A DNA stretch of 64,000 bases. Origin: Enterococcus moraviensis ATCC BAA-383 (GTDB taxonomy: Bacteria > Bacillota > Bacilli > Lactobacillales > Enterococcaceae). Under the pieces are notes generated by a model. It was not told where the DNA came from. It made no database searches and saw only the letters and a program-made list of their open reading frames with translations. The translations under genes and the position numbers were made by a program. Below, piece by piece: positions 38,558 to 47,595 of this stretch. How positions within the stretch are numbered: the first letter of the stretch is position 1; each line of letters opens with the position of its first letter. Location: positions 248,001 to 312,000 of the forward strand of contig NZ_ASWB01000001.1 of the NCBI RefSeq assembly GCF_000407445.1. Direction: 5' to 3'.

Positions 38558-39406
38558 ATGAAAATTGCTGTTGTGACAGATAGTACAGCTTATTTACCTG
38601 AGCGAATCAAGAATGCTCCTAATTTATTTGTTATTCCTATCCCTGTTATTTTAGATGGTAAGATATATAATGAAGGAATCGATATTGAAGCTGATGAGTA
38701 TTATAGCTTGTTAAATAATAGTTCTGAATTTCCAACAACCTCTCAACCTGCATTAGGTGAAGTTATTGAACTATACAAAGAGATTGCTGCAAAAGGATTC
38801 GATACAATAATCAGCATCCACCTTTCTTCAGGCATCTCTGGGTTTGTTAATACATTATTCTCATTAACAGACTCAATCGAGGGAATCACACTTTATCCTT
38901 ATGATTCTAAGATTACCAGTGTTCCAATGGGGCATATGGTAGAAGCTGCTTTAGATTTGGTGAAGGAACAAGCTAGTTTAGAAGAGATCTTTGCTAAATT
39001 AGATATTATCAGAGATAATACTTTTGCTTATCTGATCGTAGATGATTTAAATAATTTGGTTCGCGGTGGTCGCTTGACAAATGGAGCTGCCTTAATTGCT
39101 GGACTATTGAAAATCAAACCGATCTTAACCTTTGAAGATGGTAAAATCGTCTTGTTTGAAAAAATTCGTTCAACAAAAAAAGCCTTTGCACGCGCGGAAG
39201 ATATCATCGGCAAACGAGACAAAGAAATCGACAGACCTGTTAAACTATATGTGATCCATGCAAATAACTTAGCTGTTGCTGAAGAAGAGAAGGCGAAACT
39301 TCAAAAACAATATCCAAATGCAATTATTGAAATTGGTCATTTTGGTCCTGTTATCGGGACGCATTTAGGTGAAAAAGCGATTGGGCTTTGTATTTCAGCT
39401 CAATAA
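38558..39406 (+). CDS. DegV family fatty-acid-binding protein
   Basis: 282 residues starting VTDSTAYLPE, a DegV hallmark. The two-domain fold binds a fatty acid in a pocket; the S-S-G-I-S-G-F region and GRLTNGAALIAGLLKIKPIL are typical. DegV proteins such as FakB hand fatty acids to the kinase FakA. A fakA gene is not in this window. RBS is AACGAGG. Confidence 0.9.
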   Translation: MKIAVVTDSTAYLPERIKNAPNLFVIPIPVILDGKIYNEGIDIEADEYYSLLNNSSEFPTTSQPALGEVIELYKEIAAKGFDTIISIHLSSGISGFVNTLFSLTDSIEGITLYPYDSKITSVPMGHMVEAALDLVKEQASLEEIFAKLDIIRDNTFAYLIVDDLNNLVRGGRLTNGAALIAGLLKIKPILTFEDGKIVLFEKIRSTKKAFARAEDIIGKRDKEIDRPVKLYVIHANNLAVAEEEKAKLQKQYPNAIIEIGHFGPVIGTHLGEKAIGLCISAQ

Positions 39407-39409
39407 TTC

Positions 39410-39456
39410 AAAAGATGAAATGAGGCTACTAATTGGCTTTGTTTCATCTTTTATTT
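39410..39456 (+). terminator. Rho-independent terminator
   Basis: AAAAGATGAAA pairs with TTTCATCTTTT, with an inner GGC/GCT contact and TATTTTA after. Confidence 0.75.
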
Positions 39457-39656
39457 TACCTATAAAAAAACTGATTTTGAAAATACTCGCCAAATGATAG
39501 TGGTGTATATGAAAGCTATAATCTATAGTAATTTGACGTAATCCTATCGTTCAAAGCGTTCAACTAAAAGAAATAGTATGGTACAATAAAAATAACGATT
39601 CAATAGTCATTTTTCTTTAAAAGTAAGGTATACTTAAAGAAAAGGAGGGCGAGTAG

Positions 39657-39854
39657 ATGAGCCTAGCTGAAGAACGATTACAAAAAGAAAAAATGAAACA
39701 AGTTCAACTGCTCGCGGCATATTACCAAGTCGTCAATCGGTTACCACTTGGCGATAAGAGAGATCAGATGATTCGCGATATATTAGCATGTAAAGATAAA
39801 ATAAAGAAAATAAATCAGCAATTAACAGAATTAAACAAACCTGAGGAACATTGA
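39657..39854 (+). CDS. Small helical protein of unknown function
   Basis: 65 residues, mostly helical and charged, with a strong AAAGGAGGG site. The second half (DQMIRDILACKDKIKKINQQLTEL) could form a coiled coil. It is not recognised. It is followed at 45 bases by a membrane protein gene, probably one operon. A TATACT -10 lies about 30 bases upstream of the start. Confidence 0.7.
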   Translation: MSLAEERLQKEKMKQVQLLAAYYQVVNRLPLGDKRDQMIRDILACKDKIKKINQQLTELNKPEEH

Positions 39855-39899
39855 TCGAAGAGATAACAGAAAATTTTATTTTTACAGAAGGAGCGTATT

Positions 39900-40382
39900 T
39901 TGGTTATAGATTTTTTTACACTACTACTCGCAGCTTTTGTTATCATCATGTATATTTACTTGATTTTGGTAAGAAAAAGCATTTTAATCAAAAGTTTCAA
40001 AAAGAAATTCACCTATGGTATCGTGATTGGGTGTAGCCTGTTTGTCCTCGCGATGACTGTTCTTGCTGATCAAACAGTGGATCAAAGGATTAGAGGATTT
40101 CTTTCAGTATTACTTATCTTGAGCTTTCTTTTAGACGCTAAAGGACTTTCAGAGGATCGAATAATTTTAGGTCCTTTCGATAAGAACGGTATTCTATATC
40201 AAGATATAGAAAAAATGGCATTATTACTGAAAAAAAACGAAATCCGTCTAAACTATTTTAAGAATGGCCGTCGTGGCCCGATGATGAAATTTTCTATACC
40301 TTTGGAGGAATTATTAGCATTTCTTTCTAAACGAGTGAACGAAGAAACGGAAATCAGTATTTTAGTCGATGAAGACATGTAA
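39900..40382 (+). CDS. Small membrane protein of unknown function
   Basis: TTG start at 39900, six bases after AAGGAG. The 160-residue protein has three hydrophobic segments (about residues 4-24, 40-58, 66-80) and a soluble C-terminal part (85-160) with a beta-rich pattern (EDRIILGPFDKNGILYQDIEKM, NEIRLNYFKNG), reminiscent of PH-like domains of bacterial membrane proteins. That comparison is tentative. It is probably co-expressed with the small gene upstream. Confidence 0.7.
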   Translation: MVIDFFTLLLAAFVIIMYIYLILVRKSILIKSFKKKFTYGIVIGCSLFVLAMTVLADQTVDQRIRGFLSVLLILSFLLDAKGLSEDRIILGPFDKNGILYQDIEKMALLLKKNEIRLNYFKNGRRGPMMKFSIPLEELLAFLSKRVNEETEISILVDEDM

Positions 40383-40551
40383 TTAAATAGAGGGAAAACG
40401 CTGAAGATAGCGTTCATTTTCACTTTTTTTACACGTTCATCATTTACGAAAACTCTTTCAAAAAGAATTTGAAAAAAAAAGTAAATTTTAGTAGGTATTT
40501 CTTTAACTGTTTGCTATAATGTGCAGAGAAATTCTGAAAGGAAGTATTGTT

Positions 40552-40830
40552 GTGAATAAAGAAATTGAACAACGAATTGCTGAACTACGTGAAAAATATA
40601 AAGAGTTGCCGCCAGAGAAAAAAGCAGAGTGGGAACACCATATAAAAAAGAGAAATTTTTTGAACTATAAAAAGATTGAATTGATTAAGTCCGAATTGTT
40701 GCGTCTAGAAGCTCGTCGAGCACAACTGGAACTTTGTGATCGAGAAAAAGAACTAGGGCTGATAGAGAAGAAAATTACCTGTAAGAAAGAAAAATTATTA
40801 CGGTACTTAGGGAAACAACTCAATCAATAA
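40552..40830 (+). CDS. Charged coiled-coil protein of unknown function
   Basis: GTG start with AAAGGAAG seven bases upstream; an earlier in-frame ATG sits on the promoter (TATAAT at 40515-40520) and is rejected. The 92 residues are rich in Lys, Glu and Leu with a heptad-like pattern over most of the length, so a coiled coil is likely. The gene is 20 bases from the antiporter gene. Not recognised. Confidence 0.65.
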   Translation: MNKEIEQRIAELREKYKELPPEKKAEWEHHIKKRNFLNYKKIELIKSELLRLEARRAQLELCDREKELGLIEKKITCKKEKLLRYLGKQLNQ

Positions 40831-40849
40831 TTAATAAGGGGGACACAAG

Positions 40850-42913
40850 ATGGAGTTTGTTTATTTAATTATTGTATTTGCTTTTGCGATAACATTTTCA
40901 AATGTCTTTAACCGAATCGTACCGATCATCCCTTTACCGATTGTCCAAATAATCGTGGGTGTGTTGATCGGTGTAACAGATATCGGTCGTGAAATAGTAT
41001 TTGAACCTGAAATATTTCTTGTGATGATCATCGCGCCGTTGCTTTTTCGTGAAGGCGAACGAAACGATATTTCAGCTACTATGAAAAATTTTAGTGTGAT
41101 TCTGTTTTTAGCTTTTATTGGTGTTTTGATAACACTCGTAAGTGTTGGTTGGGCTTTACATATGGTTATTCCTGCTTTGCCGATTGCAGCTTGTTTTGCA
41201 TTAGGTGCAGCACTTGGGCCTACAGATGCAGTTGCTGTAGGTTCTTTATCTGGTAAAATTCAGATTCCGCCCAAAGCAATGCATATTTTAGAAGGCGAAG
41301 GCTTGATCAATGATGCGTCCGGCGTTACAGCTTTTCAATTTGCACTGGCAGCGCTGTTAACAGGTAGCTTTTCAGCAGCGGATGCTGGTATCACTTTAAT
41401 TGTTTCTAGTATCGGAGGCGCTGTTGTAGGTGCCGTACTTGTTATGATCAAACGTCAAGTTGTCATGATTTTAGAAAAAGCATCTGCAAGAGACGTAACT
41501 GGGTATTTATTACTAGAGTTATTATTACCATTTTTGGCTTATATGGTCGCTGAACTTTTCCATGTATCTGGAATCATTGCTGCAGTTGTAGCAGGAGTAA
41601 TGCAAGCCGCAAGTTTTAAGAAAGTTTCATTATTTGAAGCTGAACTTTCAAGCGTTTCAGAGAGTACTTGGGGAACGATTACGTTTACTTTGAACGCCTT
41701 AGTATTCCTTTTCTTAGGAATCGAATTATCTCAAGTTTTTTCACCCATTTGGAATAGTGAAACGTATTCCAATAGTTTTTTGATGGTCGTTATTTTAATT
41801 TTAAGTGTGACACTATTTGTTGCTAGATTTTTCTCAATCGTGTTGATTTACAGCGTGAAAAATGGCTTAAAAAATGTTTGGCAATCTATGAATGAAATGC
41901 TCATCCTGACATTTGGTGGAGTTAAAGGAACTGTCAGTTTGGCTACGATTTTTATTTTACCACTAACACTAAATGGACAAGATTTTCCAGAGCGCTCACT
42001 CCTTTTATTTATAACCGCTTGTGTGATTTTGGTCACTTTAGTCGGCGGCATCCTAGTATTACCCTTTTTAACTGAATCCGATGAAGTAGAAAACACTAAT
42101 TTCCAAGGGATTGTTTTACTACAAGATGTGATTGAACGTCTGAAAAAAATAAACCAAAATGATCCGCAAGTCGAAATGAACGTGGTTATTGAAAATTACC
42201 AAGATCGCGTGAAAGAATTGTACACAGAACAATTACCTTCAGAACAAAGACAAGAAGTGCAAGAATTAAGAGCGTTGATTGTTTCGATCGAACGTGATGG
42301 ATTAGAAGAAAGTTTCCGTCAAAAAGAGATCGGTATCGAAGGCTACAGACTTTACGAACGGTTGATTTCTAGAATGGAACGCTCCATCGCTAGACAATTG
42401 TTATCTATTATTGGTTTTTGGTTATTATTTGTGCGTCAAATCATCGCATTCTTTGTTCATCCTAAGATGTTGTTTGCTAAAAAGGACGAAGATAATCGAC
42501 GTGAATACCAAAAAGAAGAACTAGAAAATGTTCGACAAGTGTTTTTACAAAACACAGAAGTCATTTTGAAAAGTTTAGATAATTTAAAAGGTGTCTATGA
42601 CGACGAAATTATTCAGTTCTTTATTCAAGGACGCCTTCAACTTGCACATAGACTAGAAGATGGGACATTTATTGATTCATTTATTGTTCGTTCTCAGTCA
42701 AATTATGTAAAAGAGCTGTTGATTGGTTATCAAGAAGAGCGAAAAGTCATTGATGAATATGAGCTTTCCGAAAAAATCTCATCGTTTGATGCCAATGAAT
42801 ACAGAAAAAACGTTAATTTATTAGAATCATATTCTATCAATGATATTTCAAGTACTATTCCACTAGGTAAATTGACAAGAGAATTAAAAAAAGAAGCAGA
42901 GGAAGAAAACTAG
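40850..42913 (+). CDS. Na+/H+ antiporter, CPA1 family
   Basis: 687 residues. The N-terminal 410 residues hold about 12 transmembrane segments of the NhaP/CPA1 type; the motifs GPTDAVAVG and EGLINDASG contain the ion-binding Asp residues. A long cytoplasmic C-terminal region (about 420-687) is charged and helical. It exchanges Na+ or K+ for H+ in pH and salt homeostasis. The ion preference is not readable. RBS is AAGGGGG. Confidence 0.92.
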   Translation: MEFVYLIIVFAFAITFSNVFNRIVPIIPLPIVQIIVGVLIGVTDIGREIVFEPEIFLVMIIAPLLFREGERNDISATMKNFSVILFLAFIGVLITLVSVGWALHMVIPALPIAACFALGAALGPTDAVAVGSLSGKIQIPPKAMHILEGEGLINDASGVTAFQFALAALLTGSFSAADAGITLIVSSIGGAVVGAVLVMIKRQVVMILEKASARDVTGYLLLELLLPFLAYMVAELFHVSGIIAAVVAGVMQAASFKKVSLFEAELSSVSESTWGTITFTLNALVFLFLGIELSQVFSPIWNSETYSNSFLMVVILILSVTLFVARFFSIVLIYSVKNGLKNVWQSMNEMLILTFGGVKGTVSLATIFILPLTLNGQDFPERSLLLFITACVILVTLVGGILVLPFLTESDEVENTNFQGIVLLQDVIERLKKINQNDPQVEMNVVIENYQDRVKELYTEQLPSEQRQEVQELRALIVSIERDGLEESFRQKEIGIEGYRLYERLISRMERSIARQLLSIIGFWLLFVRQIIAFFVHPKMLFAKKDEDNRREYQKEELENVRQVFLQNTEVILKSLDNLKGVYDDEIIQFFIQGRLQLAHRLEDGTFIDSFIVRSQSNYVKELLIGYQEERKVIDEYELSEKISSFDANEYRKNVNLLESYSINDISSTIPLGKLTRELKKEAEEEN

Positions 42914-42969
42914 CTTCTTTTTTTTACATTTTTTTGTTACAATAGGCAGGATGAAAAGGGTGTGAGCAG

Positions 42970-44856
42970 ATGAATGAATTAAAAGTAAACGAATTAACTA
43001 AAACTTATGGAGAGAAAACGTTATTTGACCATATTTCTTTCCATATCCATGATAAAGAACGAATTGGATTGATCGGCACAAACGGAACTGGAAAAACTAG
43101 CTTACTTAATATCCTAGCAGGAAAAGACAGTGGTGATGGTGACATCGGTGCAATCCAGCAGCCCAATGATTATCAAATTGGCTACCTTTCTCAAGATCAA
43201 GAATTTGATCCTGAATTGACTGTTGTAGAAGCTGTTTTTCAAGGAGAAACACCAATTATCCAGGCAGTAAGAAACTATGAACTTGCCCTTTTAGCTTTGG
43301 CCGAGGACGGACTAAGTGAAACTGCCCAAAAGCAGTACGCACAAGCCGAAGAAAGAATGAATAAAGAAGATGCTTGGACTGCTGACACAGATGCCAAAAT
43401 TATTTTGCAAAAACTTGGTATTGAAACATTGCATAAAAAAATAGGAGAACTCTCAGGTGGACAAAAGAAGCGTGTCAGTTTGGCGCAAGTATTGATAGAA
43501 TCACCTGATTTACTACTGTTAGATGAACCGACTAACCATTTAGATTATGAAGCAATCAGCTGGCTTGAAAGTTTTCTAAATGGATACCGTGGCGCAATTT
43601 TGATGGTAACCCACGATCGTTACTTTTTAGACCGAGTAACCAATCGGATCTTTGAATTGTCTTTTGGAAAATTATACGAATATAAAGGAAATTACGAAGC
43701 GTATATCATTGCCAAAGCAGAACGTGAGCGTGTTGGAGTTGAGCAAGAGGAAAAAAGAAAACAATTATATAAGCAAGAACTAGAATGGATGCGAGCAGGG
43801 GTTAAAGCGCGGGGAACAAAACAACAAGCTCGCCAAGATCGTTTTCATGACCTCAAAGAAAACCTTCATCAAGTAAATCAAAAAGGGCAATTAGAAATTG
43901 ATGTCGCAACACAAAGATTAGGTAAAAAGGTTTTAGAAGTCAAAGATGGACGATACGAGATTGAACACAAGTCTATTTTGAAAGACTTTGATTTACTTAT
44001 TCAAGCGAAAGATAGAATCGGTATAACGGGAAAAAATGGAGCGGGTAAATCAACTTTATTAAATATACTAGCTGGTCGTTTGCCGCTAGATAGTGGTATA
44101 TATTCTATTGGAGAAACAGTAAATTTAGCTTATTATACGCAACAAAACGAAGCAATGGATCCAAATCAACGGATGATTTCATACTTACAAGAAGCAGCAG
44201 AACAAGTTCAACGTACGGATGGAACGGCTATCGGTGTTGCTGAATTATTAGAAAGATTCCTATTTCCACGTTTTATGCATGGAACTATTATCGGAAAACT
44301 TTCTGGTGGTGAAAAACGTCGTTTATATTTGTTAAAACTATTAATTGGTCAACCAAATGTGTTATTATTGGACGAACCAACCAATGATTTGGATATTGAT
44401 ACGTTAACGATTTTAGAAGACTATATCCAAACGTTTAAAGGGGCCGTGATTGCTGTTTCCCATGACCGTTATTTCCTTGATAAAACGATGGAGAAATTAC
44501 TTGTATTTCAAGGTGACGGACAAATTATGACCTATTATGGTTCAATGAGTGATTATTTGATTGCAAACAAAGAGCAAGCAAAAAAAGCAAGTAAAACGGA
44601 ACCTAAAACAACGAAAGAACCTGAGAAAAAAGAAAAAACAAAACTGACGTATATGGAACAAAAAGAGTGGGATACAATCGAAACTGACATCTCACAACTT
44701 GAAGAACGTGTAGCGCAACTTACTGAAGAAATGAATCATCAAGGTGATGATTTTACAAAATTACAACAACTCCAAACTGACCTCTCAACAGTTGAGCAAG
44801 AACTTGAAGAAAAGATGGAACGTTGGGAATACTTGAGTGAATTTGCAGAAAATTAG
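42970..44856 (+). CDS. ABC-F ATPase, YfmR/Uup-like translation factor
   Basis: 628 residues, two ATPase cassettes and no membrane part. Walker A motifs are GTNGTGKTS (about 36-44) and GKNGAGKST; signature motifs are LSGGQ and LSGGE, each followed by LLLDEPTNHLD / LLLDEPTNDLD. The inter-cassette linker is charged, and the C-terminal 80 residues form a coiled coil, as in Uup and B. subtilis YfmR (nearly the same length). YfmR helps ribosomes through difficult sequences. Antibiotic-protection types usually lack this tail. Confidence 0.9.
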   Translation: MNELKVNELTKTYGEKTLFDHISFHIHDKERIGLIGTNGTGKTSLLNILAGKDSGDGDIGAIQQPNDYQIGYLSQDQEFDPELTVVEAVFQGETPIIQAVRNYELALLALAEDGLSETAQKQYAQAEERMNKEDAWTADTDAKIILQKLGIETLHKKIGELSGGQKKRVSLAQVLIESPDLLLLDEPTNHLDYEAISWLESFLNGYRGAILMVTHDRYFLDRVTNRIFELSFGKLYEYKGNYEAYIIAKAERERVGVEQEEKRKQLYKQELEWMRAGVKARGTKQQARQDRFHDLKENLHQVNQKGQLEIDVATQRLGKKVLEVKDGRYEIEHKSILKDFDLLIQAKDRIGITGKNGAGKSTLLNILAGRLPLDSGIYSIGETVNLAYYTQQNEAMDPNQRMISYLQEAAEQVQRTDGTAIGVAELLERFLFPRFMHGTIIGKLSGGEKRRLYLLKLLIGQPNVLLLDEPTNDLDIDTLTILEDYIQTFKGAVIAVSHDRYFLDKTMEKLLVFQGDGQIMTYYGSMSDYLIANKEQAKKASKTEPKTTKEPEKKEKTKLTYMEQKEWDTIETDISQLEERVAQLTEEMNHQGDDFTKLQQLQTDLSTVEQELEEKMERWEYLSEFAEN

Positions 44857-44868
44857 GGGGCAAAAACT

Positions 44869-45816
44869 ATGGAAGAAGCATATTTAGCATTAGGCCGTAA
44901 AATTTTAGAAGATGGGCACTTAAAAGAGGACCGTACAGGAACAGGCACACGAAGTATTTTTGGATATCAAATGCGCTTTGATTTGTCTGAAGGGTTTCCA
45001 TTATTAACCACTAAGAGAGTCCCATTTGGCTTGATCAAAAGCGAACTTTTATGGTTTTTAAAAGGGGATACGAATATTCGTTTTCTCTTACAACATAATA
45101 ATCATATTTGGGATGAGTGGGCTTTTGAGCGTTATATCAAAAGTGACGATTACCAAGGACCAGATATGACCGATTTTGGTCATCGTGTTTTGACAGATGA
45201 AACGTTTAAAGAGAGTTATGAAAATGAACATAAAAAATTCTGTGACTTGATTTTATCTGATGAAAAATTTGCCGCAAAACACGGAGAATTAGGCAATATC
45301 TATGGTGCTCAGTGGCGCCACTGGGAAACAAAAGATAACGGTTTTATTGATCAACTTAAAAATGTTATTGATATGATCAAAAAAACACCTGATTCAAGAC
45401 GGCTTATCGTATCCGCTTGGAATCCAGAAGATGTTCCTTCTATGGCTTTACCTCCTTGTCATACCATGTTTCAATTCTATGTAAATGATGGGAAATTAAG
45501 TTGTCAGTTATACCAACGTAGCGGAGATGTTTTCCTAGGTGTTCCTTTTAATATTGCGAGTTATGCTTTATTGACACATTTAATTGCACAAGAAACAGGC
45601 TTAGAAGTAGGTGATTTCGTTCATACAATAGGCGATGCTCATCTTTATACGAATCATATCGATCAAATGAACGAACAACTTACTAGAGAAATTCGCTCGT
45701 TCCCTACAATAAAATTGAACCAGGAAAAGAATTCTGTATTTGATTTTGAAATGGAAGACATTGTTATCGAGGGATATGATCCACATCCTACAATCAAGGC
45801 ACCAATTGCCGTTTAA
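44869..45816 (+). CDS. thyA: Thymidylate synthase
   Basis: 315 residues, longer than the 264-residue E. coli enzyme by an insertion around residues 88-140, as in the Lactobacillus casei enzyme. The catalytic Cys is Cys197 in [14 protein letters not shown] near the N-terminus and the folate-binding region are intact. It converts dUMP to dTMP using methylene-tetrahydrofolate, giving dihydrofolate, which the next gene product recycles. Confidence 0.96.
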   Translation: MEEAYLALGRKILEDGHLKEDRTGTGTRSIFGYQMRFDLSEGFPLLTTKRVPFGLIKSELLWFLKGDTNIRFLLQHNNHIWDEWAFERYIKSDDYQGPDMTDFGHRVLTDETFKESYENEHKKFCDLILSDEKFAAKHGELGNIYGAQWRHWETKDNGFIDQLKNVIDMIKKTPDSRRLIVSAWNPEDVPSMALPPCHTMFQFYVNDGKLSCQLYQRSGDVFLGVPFNIASYALLTHLIAQETGLEVGDFVHTIGDAHLYTNHIDQMNEQLTREIRSFPTIKLNQEKNSVFDFEMEDIVIEGYDPHPTIKAPIAV

Positions 45817-45833
45817 TTTGAAAGGAGTTCTCA

Positions 45834-46334
45834 ATGCTAGCAGCCATATGGGCACAAGATGAAGAGGGAACGATTGGCAAAGAAAATCGTTTGCCTTGGC
45901 ATTTGCCAAATGATTTAAAGTTTTTTAAACAAATGACTGAAGACAATACTATAGTAATGGGTAGAAAAACTTTTGAAGGAATGGGAAGCCGTCCTTTACC
46001 GAATCGTCAAACGATTGTTCTAACTAGAGATAGAGAGTATCAAGCAAAAGGGGTTATTGTACTTCATACCATTGAAGAAGTACTCGATTACGCAAAATCA
46101 TTTTCAGGTATCACTTTTATTTCAGGTGGTTCAGCAGTTTATGAGGATTTTTTACCCTATTGTGACGTATTATATCGTACAGTTATTCACCATTCATTTG
46201 AAGGAGATACAAAATTTCCTTTTGTTGACTGGGATGACTGGGCATTGATCAATTTAAGTATGGGTGCACAAGATGAAGCGAATCATTATGCGTATCAATT
46301 TGAAACGTATCAACGAAAAGTTAATACGGACTAA
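45834..46334 (+). CDS. folA: Dihydrofolate reductase
   Basis: 166 residues. LPWHLPNDLKFFKQ with the catalytic acidic residue, VMGRKTFEGMG and ISGGSAVYEDF are all typical. It regenerates tetrahydrofolate after thyA. The start is 18 bases after the thyA stop with AAAGGAG in between, so the genes form an operon. Confidence 0.96.
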   Translation: MLAAIWAQDEEGTIGKENRLPWHLPNDLKFFKQMTEDNTIVMGRKTFEGMGSRPLPNRQTIVLTRDREYQAKGVIVLHTIEEVLDYAKSFSGITFISGGSAVYEDFLPYCDVLYRTVIHHSFEGDTKFPFVDWDDWALINLSMGAQDEANHYAYQFETYQRKVNTD

Positions 46335-46349
46335 AGAAATGTTTAAACA

Positions 46350-46403
46350 TTTAGAGACAAAAAAACATACTACGTTTGCTAGTATGTTTTTTTGTCTCTA
46401 AAT
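46350..46403. terminator. Bidirectional terminator between folA and lexA
   Basis: TTTAGAGACAAAAAAACATACT pairs with the mirror arm around a 9-base loop, over 20 base pairs. It is A/T rich on both flanks and overlaps the lexA stop. Confidence 0.9.
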
Positions 46404-47027
46404 ATGATTGCGGTATAATCCAACAACACGACCTAAAATACTTACGTTACTTAAAATGATCGGATCGAGTGCGTCATTTTCAGGTTGTAAACGAATATGG
46501 TCTGTTTCTTTGAAGAAACGTTTGCATGTGGCTTCGTCTTCATCTGTCATAGCAATAACGATATCGCCATTGGATGCAGCATTTTGTTTACGAACAATAA
46601 CTTGATCGCCATCTAAAATCCCTGCATTGATCATACTTTCTCCTCTGATTGTTAACATGAATAAAGCATTTTCTTCAGTTTTTAAATCAGGAGGTAAGGG
46701 GAAAAAATCAGAAGCTTCTTCTACAGCTAAAATAGGTTCCCCAGCAGTAACAACACCTAACATTGGAATAACGGATGGTTTTACACCGATTTTATCTAAT
46801 CCTTCTGCCGTTAATTCAATTGCTCTTGGTTTTGTAGGATCACGCAAAATCAATCCCTTTTTTTCTAAACGTGCTAAATGTCCATGAACAGTAGAAGTTG
46901 AAGAGAGATCCACTGCTTTACCGATTTCTCTTACGGTCGGTGGATAACCTTTAAGTTCAACTTGTTCATATATATATTTTAATACTTCTATTTGTCTGGT
47001 ATCTGTACGTTTCACCACAGTCCGCAC
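46398..47027 (-). CDS. lexA: LexA, SOS repressor
   Basis: 209 residues. An N-terminal winged helix (1-70) reads [15 protein letters not shown]; the self-cleavage site is Ala95-Gly96; catalytic Ser131 (GESMINAG) and Lys169 (TCKRF) are both present. RecA-bound DNA triggers self-cleavage and releases the SOS genes. A matching operator overlaps its own promoter, so the gene is autoregulated. Confidence 0.96.
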   Translation of the reverse strand: MRTVVKRTDTRQIEVLKYIYEQVELKGYPPTVREIGKAVDLSSTSTVHGHLARLEKKGLILRDPTKPRAIELTAEGLDKIGVKPSVIPMLGVVTAGEPILAVEEASDFFPLPPDLKTEENALFMLTIRGESMINAGILDGDQVIVRKQNAASNGDIVIAMTDEDEATCKRFFKETDHIRLQPENDALDPIILSNVSILGRVVGLYRNHI

Positions 47028-47048
47028 CTTCTTTCAATTTATATTTTT

Positions 47049-47077
47049 AGTGTACCATAGTTTAATACAGGAATCAA
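47049..47077 (-). promoter_or_regulatory. lexA promoter
   Basis: On the reverse strand, TTGATT (47072-47077) and TACACT (47049-47054) are 17 bases apart. The SOS box overlaps the -35. Confidence 0.75.
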
Positions 47078-47088
47078 ACAAGCGTTCG
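47075..47088 (-). promoter_or_regulatory. SOS box (LexA operator)
   Basis: On the reverse strand it reads CGAACGCTTGTTTG, one mismatch from the Gram-positive consensus CGAAC-N4-GTTCG. It covers the lexA -35 region. Confidence 0.8.
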
Positions 47089-47254
47089 TGTTTTTTAAAA
47101 AAGTAGGTGTACAGCCGTTATTCTCAAGAAATACTTTCAGTTTATTATTGAATACTTAACAAAGACCTAGTTGTTTCCTAATTTCTCAAGAATATAGTTG
47201 TTTTTTTGATGCTATTCTTATAAGATAGACATGGAAAGTAAAGGAGGTAAAAAA

Positions 47255-47497
47255 ATGTTATCATCAGAAAAAATGAATCGAATCAACGAACTAGCTAAAA
47301 TGGCTAAAGAAAATGGGTTAACGGACAAAGAAAAAGAAGAACAAAAAGTGCTTCGTCAAGAATATCTGGCTGCTTTCCGAGGTGGAATGCGTCATCATAT
47401 CGAAGGAATGAAAGTAGTAGATCCTAAGGGGAATGATGTAACACCAGAGAAACTAAAAGAAATTCAAAAAGCTAAAGGCTTGCACAATAGAAAATAA
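47255..47497 (+). CDS. ynzC: YnzC-like DUF896 family protein
   Basis: 80 residues starting at 47255 with AAAGGAGG. The two-helix DUF896 domain (about 5-55) includes NELAKMAKENGLTDKEKEEQKVLRQEYLAAFRG; the C-terminus is a basic tail. In Bacillus ynzC lies in the SOS-controlled gene cluster next to lexA and transketolase, and the same order (lexA divergent, ynzC, tkt) is kept here, without yneA and yneB. Confidence 0.88.
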   Translation: MLSSEKMNRINELAKMAKENGLTDKEKEEQKVLRQEYLAAFRGGMRHHIEGMKVVDPKGNDVTPEKLKEIQKAKGLHNRK

Positions 47498-47595
47498 TTT
47501 TAGTTTTTTTTACTAAAAGTAATTGCTTTCATAAACAAAATACGATAAAATATAGTTAATAAAGGTAAAAAAAACCTAAATAGGAGATGATTTTT

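Noticed and set aside
39851-40036. 61-residue frame overlapping the membrane protein gene
   Set aside because: It is a shadow; the frame at 39900 has the better ribosome binding site, hydrophobic pattern and length.
40399-40440. Terminator after the small membrane protein gene
   Set aside because: AACGCT/AGCGTT can pair, but no T run follows directly, so it was not called.
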